A stretch of DNA of 64,000 nucleotides, from the NCBI RefSeq assembly GCF_002160305.1, contig NZ_NFKI01000001.1:122829-186828 (forward strand). The letters are read 5' to 3'. The stretch comes from Pseudoflavonifractor sp. An184 (GTDB lineage Bacteria > Bacillota > Clostridia > Oscillospirales > Oscillospiraceae). Below are positions 24,399 to 32,691 of the stretch, in pieces. Within the stretch, counting starts at the first letter, position 1, and each line of letters starts with the position of its first letter. The notes under the pieces were generated by a model that was given only the letters and a program-made list of their open reading frames with translations, was not told the origin of the DNA and did no database searches. The position numbers and the translations under genes were made by a program.

Positions 24399-24938
24399 AT
24401 GGATACCATGACAAGAAACCATATCTTCATGGAAAATATTGATCTGATCAACCGCACGCTGCACCGCCACCGGCTTTTGCTGTATGCCCTGCATCTGGAG
24501 CTGGACGATGTCTACCAAGAACTGGCCATTGCCGCGCTCCAGGCCATCGACACATACGATGACCGGCGCTGTGATTCGATTACCGTTCACATCTGGGCGA
24601 AACTTCAGTATGCAGTCCTGACCATCAAGCGGCGCAACAAGCCCCACGGCATTATGGCCTGTGAGGGCTTTGCACCTGGCGTCTTGTCCCTGGAACTGTC
24701 GGAGGACTATGGGTATCCCGCTGTTGCCGAAACGGGCAGCGACGATGACCTGATCCGGGAGAGGCGTCTGCGGCAGGCCTTGGCCAGACTGGAGCCTCAG
24801 GAGCGCCGTGCGGTTCTCGATTATCTGGATGGGATGAAACCCGCACGGAGATCTGAGAAGAACAGTTTTGACGCCGCGCTGGAAAAACTGCGCGACTTCT
24901 ATCTCAGCACATACAGAACGGCCAGGTTTGGGCTGTAA
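24399..24938 (+). CDS. Sigma-70 region-2-like protein
   Basis: 179 residues; ATG after AAAGGAG. The segment LELDDVYQELAIAALQAIDTYDDRR, then VHIWAKLQYAVLTIKRRN, resembles sigma-factor region 2 (core-binding helix, then the RNA polymerase-contact helix). The C-terminal half (LARLEPQERRAVLDYLDGM) is reminiscent of region 4. It is short and divergent, so a full sigma function is uncertain. If active it could direct transcription of element genes; the promoters seen here look like normal house-keeping ones. Confidence 0.5.
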   Translation: MDTMTRNHIFMENIDLINRTLHRHRLLLYALHLELDDVYQELAIAALQAIDTYDDRRCDSITVHIWAKLQYAVLTIKRRNKPHGIMACEGFAPGVLSLELSEDYGYPAVAETGSDDDLIRERRLRQALARLEPQERRAVLDYLDGMKPARRSEKNSFDAALEKLRDFYLSTYRTARFGL

Positions 24939-24956
24939 AATTGGGGGAATATCCAC

Positions 24957-25664
24957 ATGAGCTACACAGCTATTGGCTCCGGCTCCATTACTTTGAATGC
25001 CATGTCCGCCGAGAAACAGAAAAATCTCCAGGAAGCGCTGATGAACCGGTATGACAGACTCCGTACGGCTGACTTGGCGCAGTGCGGAGATGATATGGCT
25101 TACCAAATTGAGAGGGAGTATCAGGAACTCACTCAGGCGATGTTAAAGTACAATGACCCCTTCTGGTGGCTTACGGTTGTTTTCAAAGAGGCGGGGTTCA
25201 CTGAGGTGGAGCGAAACCCGAATGATGTGGCCTTGTCTATTGAGCTGTCATATTGCAACAACTACTATGAGGACATGATCCTGGAACTGCTGAATACGCT
25301 GGTTCCCTTTACAGCAGAAGGCTTTATTTCCTACCGCGGTGAAGAAGGTGATCTATGGTGCCATGTTTTTGCCGGCGGGGAATGGACTGAGCGGAGCGGC
25401 CGCATCTGCTATGATGAACCGAGGCCTCAGTTCGAGGAGAGCAAGCAGAATCTGGAGCGCTTGATCGAGGAGATCCGCCGGCAGGTGATCTATGATGACC
25501 GCCCGTATGAGGATAGGGCGCGCGACCTTCTCAAAGCCTTTGAAGCGCATGACCCGGACGGCGTTCTGCTCGCCTTGAGCGGCAGGCGGCTCCATGAGCA
25601 TGGAGTCGCTGCCGGTATTTGGCAGGACGGCGGAGAAAGTGCGCATCCTGATGAGCGCGAGTAA
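24957..25664 (+). CDS. Hypothetical protein (235 aa)
   Basis: ATG follows GGGGGAATATCCAC. Mixed alpha/beta protein with aromatic-rich segments (FWWLTVVFKEAGF, WCHVFAGGEW) and a helical C-terminus. No recognised family. Confidence 0.6.
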   Translation: MSYTAIGSGSITLNAMSAEKQKNLQEALMNRYDRLRTADLAQCGDDMAYQIEREYQELTQAMLKYNDPFWWLTVVFKEAGFTEVERNPNDVALSIELSYCNNYYEDMILELLNTLVPFTAEGFISYRGEEGDLWCHVFAGGEWTERSGRICYDEPRPQFEESKQNLERLIEEIRRQVIYDDRPYEDRARDLLKAFEAHDPDGVLLALSGRRLHEHGVAAGIWQDGGESAHPDERE

Positions 25665-25766
25665 ATCGCGCATCAAGAAATGCGGCCTGGGCTGTTTCTC
25701 AGCCCGGGCCGCGCCTGTAACGATGAATTCCGCATCAAAAACTATTTTAGAATGGAGGGTGCTCGT

Positions 25767-27005
25767 ATGGCGAGCGAAAATGTGTCGAAAACTGTGTCGC
25801 TGAAGGACTACATCATCGACATGCAAAGTGCAGCCGTGAAAGGTTCTGCCCAGTATGAGGTCGTGCTGGAGAACAACACGGACTTTATCATTAAGCGGCG
25901 GACGGCAACCACGGACCGGGAGCTGGTGATCCTGGTGAGCAAGGGCCTCTATTACATCAAGGACTGCAAGACCGGGCACATCGAAGAACTGAAGGAGCAG
26001 AGTCTGAACACGTTCCTCCGTGAACTGAAGGACGGGATGGTCGCCCTGCATGAGGTACACTGGCTGAGCAATCTCTACCGTGAGTCCGTCGGCCTGATCA
26101 TGCAGGTCATCACCGACGAAACCCTAACGGACATGTGCCGGCATAACGTCCTGGTCAATACCTTTGATCCCACCTGGTACACTCGCTACTGGAAGCAGAA
26201 CAGCAAGCTCTTTATCAGACTTTACAATATGTTTCCCAGTATGGCGGATCGAAAGAAATACCAGGCGAGCATTCCGGCCATCTTCTGGATCGAGGAGCAG
26301 TACGGAGCCAATGAGGCCATGTTCTTTGCCGAAAAGCTCGTTCAGTCCGGGATTATGGAGCTCGATTTCAACCAAAATGGCTATTCCTACTATGGACACC
26401 AGATTTCGCACGACCCGGGCTGGTTTCTCAAGGTCATGGCATCGCCCCACCGCGTCAATCTGCGACGTTTCATCGACTACATTCTGTTTGACCTTTATGC
26501 CCAGGGATATGCCAGCGTGACCAAGAGTTTCTTCGTTGAATACCTGGATTACCTGGAGATGCAGCAGAATTTCTACGGAAAGGTCAAAGAGAAGTATCCC
26601 GCGCACTTCAAGACCGAGCACGATGTTATGGCGCTCAAGGTCAATCAGGCCAGGCTGCTTGCCAAGTGCGAGGACTTTGAGCAGCAGAATGAGTCTATCA
26701 AGGACCTGGCCTACTCCGGAGGCGGATACTGCATTGTGGTCCCAACTAAGCCGGAGGAACTGGCGGAGGAAGGAATCAACCTGAGCCACTGTGTCGGCCA
26801 GTACGTTGACCGGGTAGCAGGAGGGGAGTGCCATATCCTGTTTCTGCGGCGCCGGGGCGCTCCGGATCGGTCTTTGGTAACGCTTCAGCTGAGCGGAAAA
26901 CAGATCTGCCAGGCGCAGGGATTCAACCGGCGGCCGATCACGGACCAGGAGCGCAGGTTCCTGGTGCAGTGGGGCAGGGAGAAAGATATTCAGATTGTGG
27001 TGTAG
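25767..27005 (+). CDS. PcfJ-like protein
   Basis: 412 residues; the ATG at 25767 has GGAGGG seven bases upstream. The C-terminal 110 residues carry the PcfJ signature: YCIVVPTKPEELAEEG, LSHCVGQYVDRV, LFLRRRG, SLVTLQL and QAQGFNRRP. PcfJ proteins are common on conjugative plasmids and integrative elements of Firmicutes; activity is unknown, though a Cys/His-containing fold is conserved (LSHCVG). The N-terminal 300 residues are helical and unrecognised. Confidence 0.85.
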   Translation: MASENVSKTVSLKDYIIDMQSAAVKGSAQYEVVLENNTDFIIKRRTATTDRELVILVSKGLYYIKDCKTGHIEELKEQSLNTFLRELKDGMVALHEVHWLSNLYRESVGLIMQVITDETLTDMCRHNVLVNTFDPTWYTRYWKQNSKLFIRLYNMFPSMADRKKYQASIPAIFWIEEQYGANEAMFFAEKLVQSGIMELDFNQNGYSYYGHQISHDPGWFLKVMASPHRVNLRRFIDYILFDLYAQGYASVTKSFFVEYLDYLEMQQNFYGKVKEKYPAHFKTEHDVMALKVNQARLLAKCEDFEQQNESIKDLAYSGGGYCIVVPTKPEELAEEGINLSHCVGQYVDRVAGGECHILFLRRRGAPDRSLVTLQLSGKQICQAQGFNRRPITDQERRFLVQWGREKDIQIVV

Positions 27006-27143
27006 GGAACTGCATGCAGGCCGGCATAAGTGCGCTTGTGGCCTGCCTGCGGCAATTTGACCTCGTACACCAACATAGACAACTACTGCAAGTAACAGCC
27101 ACGTTTGAGTGGCAAAATGGATTACTAAAGGAGAACATTCGAC

Positions 27144-28253
27144 ATGAAAGCTATCAGCATTGGAAAGCGGTATGAAATCCACGAGGACTCTCTCAGGGCC
27201 TATGACAAGCTCCCGGTTAATACTTACACCGTCCGTTTTGACAAGATGAGCGGTTTCTACCTGGAGGCACGCTCCAGGCTTACCGTTACGGAAAAGGTCT
27301 ATGGGATTCACCCGGAAAAGGCTGACAAGGTTCTCAAGGCATTCACGATGTTTGAGCGGAATCTGGGCGTCATCCTCAGCGGCTCCAAAGGGATCGGGAA
27401 GTCCCTGTTTGCCCGGCTTTTGTCCGCTAAGGCGCAGGATGCCGGCTATCCCGTCATCATCATTGACCAGTACATCCCCGGCATTGCTGCCTACATCGAG
27501 TCGATTGAGCAGGAAGTGGTCTTTCTGTTCGATGAATTTGACAAGACCTTCGGCAGCGTCTGCCCTGGCGCCAATGAGGCGGATCCACAGTCAGCGTTGC
27601 TGAGCATGTTCGATGGGACCGCTCAAGGGAAAAAGCTTTTCATCATCACCTGCAACAGCCTGTATAAGCTCAACGACTACCTTGTGAATCGTCCGGGACG
27701 GTTCCACTACCACTTCCGGTTTGACTATCCTTCCCCGGAGGAGATCCAGGCGTATCTCACCGATAAGCTCAGACCAGCCTATATCGGTGAGATTAGAAAG
27801 GTTATCCTGTTTTCCAAAAAGGTGGCGCTGAACTATGACTGCCTGAGGGCGATTGCGTTTGAGTTGAACCTGGGACTCCCCTTCGAGAAAGCGATTCAGG
27901 ATCTCAACATCATCAATCTCCACGAGGAGTGCTACAACGTCACACTGCACTTCCATGGCGGCAGAACGATGACAGCCAAGCGCTGCCAGTTGGATCTGTT
28001 CGGCGATGACAGGTCTGAGCGTGTCTGCCTGCAAGATGAGCATGGCCGCGACCAGTTAATCGTCGAGTTTGATCCGCGGATGTGCGTCTATGATTATGAA
28101 CGCCATGCAACCATCGTGCCCGCGGAGGCGCTATCCCTGGACTACATTGAATATTACGAGGAGGAAACGGTGGCGGAGATTAAGAAACTGGTGCCGGACT
28201 ATCTTTCGTTGACCAGAGCCGCAGAGCGGAACCTTCATTATCTGACGGCGTAA
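27144..28253 (+). CDS. AAA+ ATPase (element maintenance type)
   Basis: 369 residues; ATG after AAAGGAG. N-terminal 60 residues unrecognised, then an ATPase with Walker A GSKGIGKS, Walker B VVFLFDEFDKTF and sensor LFIITCNSLYKL, followed by an arginine-finger-like NRPGRFHYHF. The arrangement is that of a clamp-loader/MoxR-like AAA+ protein. Role unknown; perhaps a helicase-loader- or remodelling-type function. A GC-rich hairpin (GCAGGCC/GGCCTGC) lies in the gap before it. Confidence 0.75.
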   Translation: MKAISIGKRYEIHEDSLRAYDKLPVNTYTVRFDKMSGFYLEARSRLTVTEKVYGIHPEKADKVLKAFTMFERNLGVILSGSKGIGKSLFARLLSAKAQDAGYPVIIIDQYIPGIAAYIESIEQEVVFLFDEFDKTFGSVCPGANEADPQSALLSMFDGTAQGKKLFIITCNSLYKLNDYLVNRPGRFHYHFRFDYPSPEEIQAYLTDKLRPAYIGEIRKVILFSKKVALNYDCLRAIAFELNLGLPFEKAIQDLNIINLHEECYNVTLHFHGGRTMTAKRCQLDLFGDDRSERVCLQDEHGRDQLIVEFDPRMCVYDYERHATIVPAEALSLDYIEYYEEETVAEIKKLVPDYLSLTRAAERNLHYLTA

Positions 28254-28331
28254 AGCCGTACTGCAAGAGGGGGTTGGATTCGATCCGCCCCTCTCTTTAT
28301 CAAAACCGACATATTGCTTAGGAGGCTCCAT

Positions 28332-28937
28332 ATGAAATGCAATGAACGAAATTGCTTGTGGTGCGCCTGGCGCGCCGCAACCGGGCCGGAAAACGATCCC
28401 ACTCTCTGTTGCGGACATCCATCAAGTCAGGTGCGGCATCGTTTTGGAGGTTGCAATACAGCTGAAAACTGCAAAGCGTATCTGCGGGATGACCCAGGCC
28501 TAAAAATCAAGGTCAAGCGCGATACCAGAGAAATGCTGATGAAGGGTATCCATCAAATGGTTGTGGATAATGGGCAGTTTCAATCCGCAGAGGCAATTCT
28601 GGACTACTTTAGCCCTGATACCTACGATAGCCCCAAAGAGATCACCTGCGATGACTTTTATGTGGTAACTGAGGTTCAGTTTGGCGGTAGTGAGGGAATT
28701 TATCTTGATTGCTACGCAGAAGGCAGGATTCAGCCGGAGTGCGAGAAGAAACGCTGGCACCTTGGCACTTATAAGACCCTGGAGACATCTCTGAGCGCCA
28801 TGCAGACACTGGGCGCCCTGACGTATTTCGCTTCGGAATACCTCTGGGAAAACGGCGAGCGGTTTCTCTCAAACCGTGATCTGCGGATCAGGGCACTTCA
28901 AAAGCGACAGAAGAAAGAGGAGGCTGAAAAATCTTGA
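28332..28937 (+). CDS. Cys-rich hypothetical protein (201 aa)
   Basis: ATG preceded by GGAGGCTCCAT. The N-terminal 55 residues hold seven or eight Cys (CNERNCLWCAW, CCGHPSS, GGCNTAENC), probably a metal site; the rest is mixed alpha/beta. It overlaps the next gene. No family recognised. Confidence 0.65.
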   Translation: MKCNERNCLWCAWRAATGPENDPTLCCGHPSSQVRHRFGGCNTAENCKAYLRDDPGLKIKVKRDTREMLMKGIHQMVVDNGQFQSAEAILDYFSPDTYDSPKEITCDDFYVVTEVQFGGSEGIYLDCYAEGRIQPECEKKRWHLGTYKTLETSLSAMQTLGALTYFASEYLWENGERFLSNRDLRIRALQKRQKKEEAEKS

Positions 28938-29371
28938 GTTACACGACTTGGCACAATTACGGGTACGGAATCTGCGTGGATGACATCAAGACGCGGGATG
29001 TTACGCGCCTGGAGTCCATGCTGAAATTGGCGCCCAACCTGGACCGGGAGATACACAGGTGGCTGGAGGAATGCTCCATCAGCGAGCCAGTTTGGGATGA
29101 CTATATGGAGTTCGACCAGGACTTTATGCTTGGCCTGGCAACCATTCTGCAGAAAGTGATTGAAGAGGCGGAGGGCCTGTGCCTGACTGCCTGTGACGAT
29201 TGCGACAGCAGGACCTACCTGATTTACCAGCCGCGGTACCCCTGGGCGCTGACGCAGGCGGATCGGGATCTGACAGAAGAACATCTCGCTGCCATGTTCG
29301 GGCGATATGTCGGGATGCTTACGGACGAGGTGGTGGATGTTGACTACCAGGAAGTGGAGAACGGCGGCTGA
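28934..29371 (+). CDS. Hypothetical protein (145 aa)
   Basis: TTG start overlapping the preceding stop (TTGA), with GAGGAGGC upstream. Begins SYTTWHNYGYGICVDDIKT, a pattern seen in small unannotated proteins of Firmicute mobile elements; ends acidic. No family name can be given. Confidence 0.6.
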   Translation: MSYTTWHNYGYGICVDDIKTRDVTRLESMLKLAPNLDREIHRWLEECSISEPVWDDYMEFDQDFMLGLATILQKVIEEAEGLCLTACDDCDSRTYLIYQPRYPWALTQADRDLTEEHLAAMFGRYVGMLTDEVVDVDYQEVENGG

Positions 29372-29440
29372 CGGCCCTTTCTGTGGTTAAATCTAAAATC
29401 AGCAGGCATGGTAAACTGCCCTTGAAACGGTACGAGGATG

Positions 29441-29469
29441 TTGCGGATCATGCGAAAGCTGTGTATAAT
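29441..29469 (+). promoter_or_regulatory. Promoter of the HipA-like gene
   Basis: TTGCGG and TATAAT separated by 17 bases, about 34 bases before the proposed ATG, so this gene can be expressed apart from operon C. Confidence 0.55.
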
Positions 29470-29502
29470 AATATCATTCGGCGGGAAGGGGGGTCAGCAG
29501 GC

Positions 29503-30600
29503 ATGGCGGCGACGGAATATGTCCTGATGAATCAGGATATCCCGGTATTGGATTTCACCTGCCGCAGGAATGAGTTTGACGAGCCGGAGTTCTTTGAAGG
29601 CACCTGGCATGTGGACTACCGCCCCATCGGCTATCGCGGTCTGGCTGCATTCCTGGAGCATCGGAAGGCCCCCAAGCATCGGGAGCACATCCGTCAGCTT
29701 CTGGAGCAGTATGGCTGTGATGATCTGGAGGGTTTCCTGCAGGTGACCCGCGCCCTGTCCCTGAACGACACCTTCTGGGTGAAGCGGCAGGGGGAGGTTC
29801 TGCAGTGGCGGGATGTATCCCTCTACACCAATCCCTTCAGCGAAGTGATCAGCGAGGCCGCCTTTGACGGCACCGTCAGTGAGACGGATTTTTCCTCTAC
29901 CTCCCCTGAGTTCGGGACAGACGGTTACTACGCCAAGTGCTGGATCCGGGAGGAGAGCGGGATAAAGCTCTATAAGAGCGGCAGCGCTTTCCTGGAGATC
30001 GAGCCTCTGTCCGAGTTCCTGGCGTCGCAGCTGGCGGAAGGCATCTGCCGGCAGGCGGTTTTGTATGATCTGGATTACTACCATGGGAAACTGATCTCCA
30101 AGTGCCCGTTGTTCACAAGTGAAACGGTAGGGCTGGCCAAGGCAAGCGCGGTGTTCCACGGCGCTGAGCATACGATCCCCGACCTCCTGCAATATTTTCG
30201 CGGGATCGGGAGCGAGGACGCTTTCCGGCGTATGTGCATACTGGACGCGATTATCCTAAATCCGGACCGGCATTATGGGAATTTCGGCGTCCTGTTCGAC
30301 ACCGCCACCATGAAAGTTCTTCAGATGGCGCCGGTATTTGACAACAACAAGAGCTTGCTGCCGGAGCTGGACAACGACCAGCTGGCAGCGCCCGACTGGT
30401 ATATCGCCCGGTGCCGCCCGCGGATCGGCAGGGACTTCATCCTGACCGCCCGGGGACTGCTGACGGACGAGATCCGGGCAGACCTGGAGCGGATGCGGGA
30501 TTTTACCTTCCGGCAGCACCCGAAGATCCAGGCGGAGCAGATGCGGCTGGACGCCCTGAGCGGTATCGTGCGGGAGCGGATCAGGCAGATCCTGGCGTAG
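29503..30600 (+). CDS. HipA-like kinase-fold protein
   Basis: 365 residues if translation starts at 29503 (GGAAGGGG upstream); an open extension to 29383 would lie across the promoter. The C-terminal half has the HipA/CtkA catalytic core: NPDRHYGNFGVLFD (loop with Asp and Asn) and PVFDNNKSLLPE (DFG-like). In HipA it is a Ser/Thr kinase that arrests growth by phosphorylating a tRNA synthetase. No HipB-like antitoxin adjoins it, so toxicity or its partner is unclear. Bounded by its own promoter and by a strong terminator. Confidence 0.7.
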   Translation: MAATEYVLMNQDIPVLDFTCRRNEFDEPEFFEGTWHVDYRPIGYRGLAAFLEHRKAPKHREHIRQLLEQYGCDDLEGFLQVTRALSLNDTFWVKRQGEVLQWRDVSLYTNPFSEVISEAAFDGTVSETDFSSTSPEFGTDGYYAKCWIREESGIKLYKSGSAFLEIEPLSEFLASQLAEGICRQAVLYDLDYYHGKLISKCPLFTSETVGLAKASAVFHGAEHTIPDLLQYFRGIGSEDAFRRMCILDAIILNPDRHYGNFGVLFDTATMKVLQMAPVFDNNKSLLPELDNDQLAAPDWYIARCRPRIGRDFILTARGLLTDEIRADLERMRDFTFRQHPKIQAEQMRLDALSGIVRERIRQILA

Positions 30601-30625
30601 ACTGGAAGCAATTCACAATGGTTTT

Positions 30626-30660
30626 GGGGACCACAGACACATGCCTGTGGTCCCCATTTT
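30626..30660 (+). terminator. Terminator after HipA-like gene
   Basis: Eleven-base arms GGGGACCACAG/CTGTGGTCCCC then ATTTTT. Confidence 0.85.
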
Positions 30661-30687
30661 TGCGTTATGATGGGAGGAACTCAACAA

Positions 30688-31602
30688 ATGATGAGGCAAA
30701 ATAAGGCTTTGACCAGCGTCGTATCCTATCCGGAGCGGGGACAGGGCGGAAACAATCGCTACCGCGGCAACTGCTCCCCCAAACTGATCGAAGATCTGAT
30801 CGCCCATTTCCGGCCGCATGAGGTCTGTGACTATATGTGCGGCAGCAATACTACCGCCGATGCCGCACGCACCATGGGGATCGTCAGCCATACCTACGAT
30901 CTGCACAGCGGGTTTGACCTGCTGCACACCGACATTAAGGAGCGCCCTGAGTTCATTTTCTGGCATCCGCCATACTGGGATATCATCAAGTATTCGGATG
31001 TGATGTATCGGGCCAGTGAAGTACAACGGCGCTATGGCTACGATCCGCGCCAGTTTGATCTCTCCCGCATCGCCACCTGGGAGAGCTTTGTTCAGGCTAT
31101 GAATTACTGCATGATGAAGCAGTTTTGCGCCTTGGAGCAGGGGGGACGGATGGCCGTCCTTGTAGGTGACATCAAGAAGAAAGGGAGACTTTTCAGCATG
31201 CTTTTTGAGCTGACGAAGCCCGGTGTGCTGGAGAATGTCATTATCAAAGCCCAGCATAATTGTATGTCCGACCAGCGAGTTTACAGCGGCAAGTTCATCC
31301 CCATTGTCCATGAGTATGTTCTGTTGGTGAGGAAAGACGCGCCGCTGGCGGTTCCTCTGCTGATGACATACCGGGTTCAGAGCGACATCCGGGATATGCC
31401 GGGCCCCACATGGAGGGACATTGTTGCCGGCGTGCTGGAAACCTGCCGGGGGTCTGCTTCCCTGGAGGAGATTTACCGGCAAGTGGAACCCCACAAACGA
31501 GCCCAGAGCCAACAGTGGTGGAAGGAGAAGGTGCGGCAGACCCTGCAAATCAATCCCGAGACTTTTGAGCACATGGGGCGGGGAGTGTGGCGGCTGATCT
31601 AA
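30688..31602 (+). CDS. DNA adenine-type methyltransferase-like protein
   Basis: 304 residues, ATG with GGGAGG ten bases upstream. SAM-binding segment DYMCGSNTTADAA and catalytic-type motif FWHPPYWD (HPPY in place of DPPY). Family patterns of N6-adenine/N4-cytosine methylases also include the segment MAVLVGDIKKKG. HPPY is a known variant in some DNA methylases, though activity is not certain. No restriction enzyme is next to it, so it is more likely an orphan methylase protecting the element. Confidence 0.7.
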   Translation: MMRQNKALTSVVSYPERGQGGNNRYRGNCSPKLIEDLIAHFRPHEVCDYMCGSNTTADAARTMGIVSHTYDLHSGFDLLHTDIKERPEFIFWHPPYWDIIKYSDVMYRASEVQRRYGYDPRQFDLSRIATWESFVQAMNYCMMKQFCALEQGGRMAVLVGDIKKKGRLFSMLFELTKPGVLENVIIKAQHNCMSDQRVYSGKFIPIVHEYVLLVRKDAPLAVPLLMTYRVQSDIRDMPGPTWRDIVAGVLETCRGSASLEEIYRQVEPHKRAQSQQWWKEKVRQTLQINPETFEHMGRGVWRLI

Positions 31603-31632
31603 TGTTCAATACTATTGAGGAGATAAGAAATT

Positions 31633-32421
31633 ATGGACTTTTATGAGTTAAAAAACAAGTACTTTTCCCTGGTCCGGAAGAAAATGATTAACGACTATAA
31701 GATGGGGAACATTGATTTCATGGAGTCGGAGGAACTGCTCGATCATATCATAGAGAGGAGTGGAGTGTATCAGGACCATGGGAAATCCGATGATGAAAGC
31801 ATTGCTTCTGCATTCAGGGATTTTCATGGAAGACTCCTGGCATTGCGTCCGCTTACTTTAGGGTACACTGTTGGAGCATCCTACGATGGGCAGTCAACGA
31901 TCCCGGGAGCAGAATATGTGTCAGTATTTCGAGGGCTGGTTGGCACAGAGTTTGCGGATGAAAGCATGGCGACAAAGTTTGCGGAACGAGATGGAGTGAA
32001 GCTCATTTTCGGCTTCCCTCCGATTCCGGATGGGTTATATGTGGATACAGAGAAGAATCGAAAAATCATTGAAGAATACCTCAATTCTGTAGCAAGCCCC
32101 GGTATAGGTGTAGAAAAAATGGCTGCAAAGGCCAAAGACGATATTCTTCTCGAAGAAGTAGATGCGCTGGAAACCATTTTATCGTGCATGAAGATTGAGG
32201 ATATAACCATAAAGGTTGTGAAGGACAGACTCATCGCAGATGATGCGGATGGAAACCACTGGGAAGAAAATGAAATCTATGATTTTATACTCAATGAATG
32301 CCTTGCTATTACTCCAAATGGGGACTTGGCTCGGGGGCTTTACATAAAGCAGGAATTCCTTGATTCGGTTCTGCACTATGCTGCGCAGCGAGGAGTGAAG
32401 GTAAACAGACTGACGATCTGA
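31633..32421 (+). CDS. Hypothetical protein (262 aa), AT-richer than neighbours
   Basis: ATG with GAGGAGAT upstream. Helical N-terminus (KNKYFSLVRKKMINDYKMG), then a mixed alpha/beta part. Its codon choice is visibly AT-richer than its GC-rich neighbours, suggesting a later acquisition. No recognised family. Last gene before leader D. Confidence 0.6.
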   Translation: MDFYELKNKYFSLVRKKMINDYKMGNIDFMESEELLDHIIERSGVYQDHGKSDDESIASAFRDFHGRLLALRPLTLGYTVGASYDGQSTIPGAEYVSVFRGLVGTEFADESMATKFAERDGVKLIFGFPPIPDGLYVDTEKNRKIIEEYLNSVASPGIGVEKMAAKAKDDILLEEVDALETILSCMKIEDITIKVVKDRLIADDADGNHWEENEIYDFILNECLAITPNGDLARGLYIKQEFLDSVLHYAAQRGVKVNRLTI

Positions 32422-32464
32422 AAGACGGGGTGCCATACTGAAGCCCAAGTCGGCTTCATAGAGG

Positions 32465-32493
32465 TTGACGAACGTATGGAAGGATGATATAAT
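32465..32493 (+). promoter_or_regulatory. Promoter of leader unit D
   Basis: TTGACG and TATAAT with a 17-base spacer. Confidence 0.75.
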
Positions 32494-32499
32494 CCAATC

Positions 32500-32587
32500 A
32501 TACAGTATCCGTGCCACACCTAAGGTGTGCATAGTTGACCGTGTTTCCAAGTGCCATTTGCAGCAATGCAGATGGCACTTTTTTTAT
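32500..32587 (+). ncRNA. Conserved structured leader RNA, copy D, with terminator 1
   Basis: Contains ACAGTATCCGT, stem CACACC/GGTGTG, TAGTTGACCGTGTTTCC, then a terminator with AGTGCCATTTGCA paired to TGCAGATGGCACT and a long T-run. Fully matches the family plan. Confidence 0.72.
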
Positions 32588-32612
32588 TTTCCGGCCCATA
32601 ATTACGGCATAG

Positions 32613-32642
32613 ACAGCGTTCCTTTGCAGGAGCGCTGTTTTT
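32613..32642 (+). terminator. Second terminator of leader unit D
   Basis: Stem ACAGCG-TTCC / GGAG-CGCTGT with a short loop and six T. It stands between the leader and the recombination genes. Confidence 0.78.
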
Positions 32643-32691
32643 GCATATACAGTGGTGAAATCCGCAAAAAACGAAAGGAGATTTGAAAACC

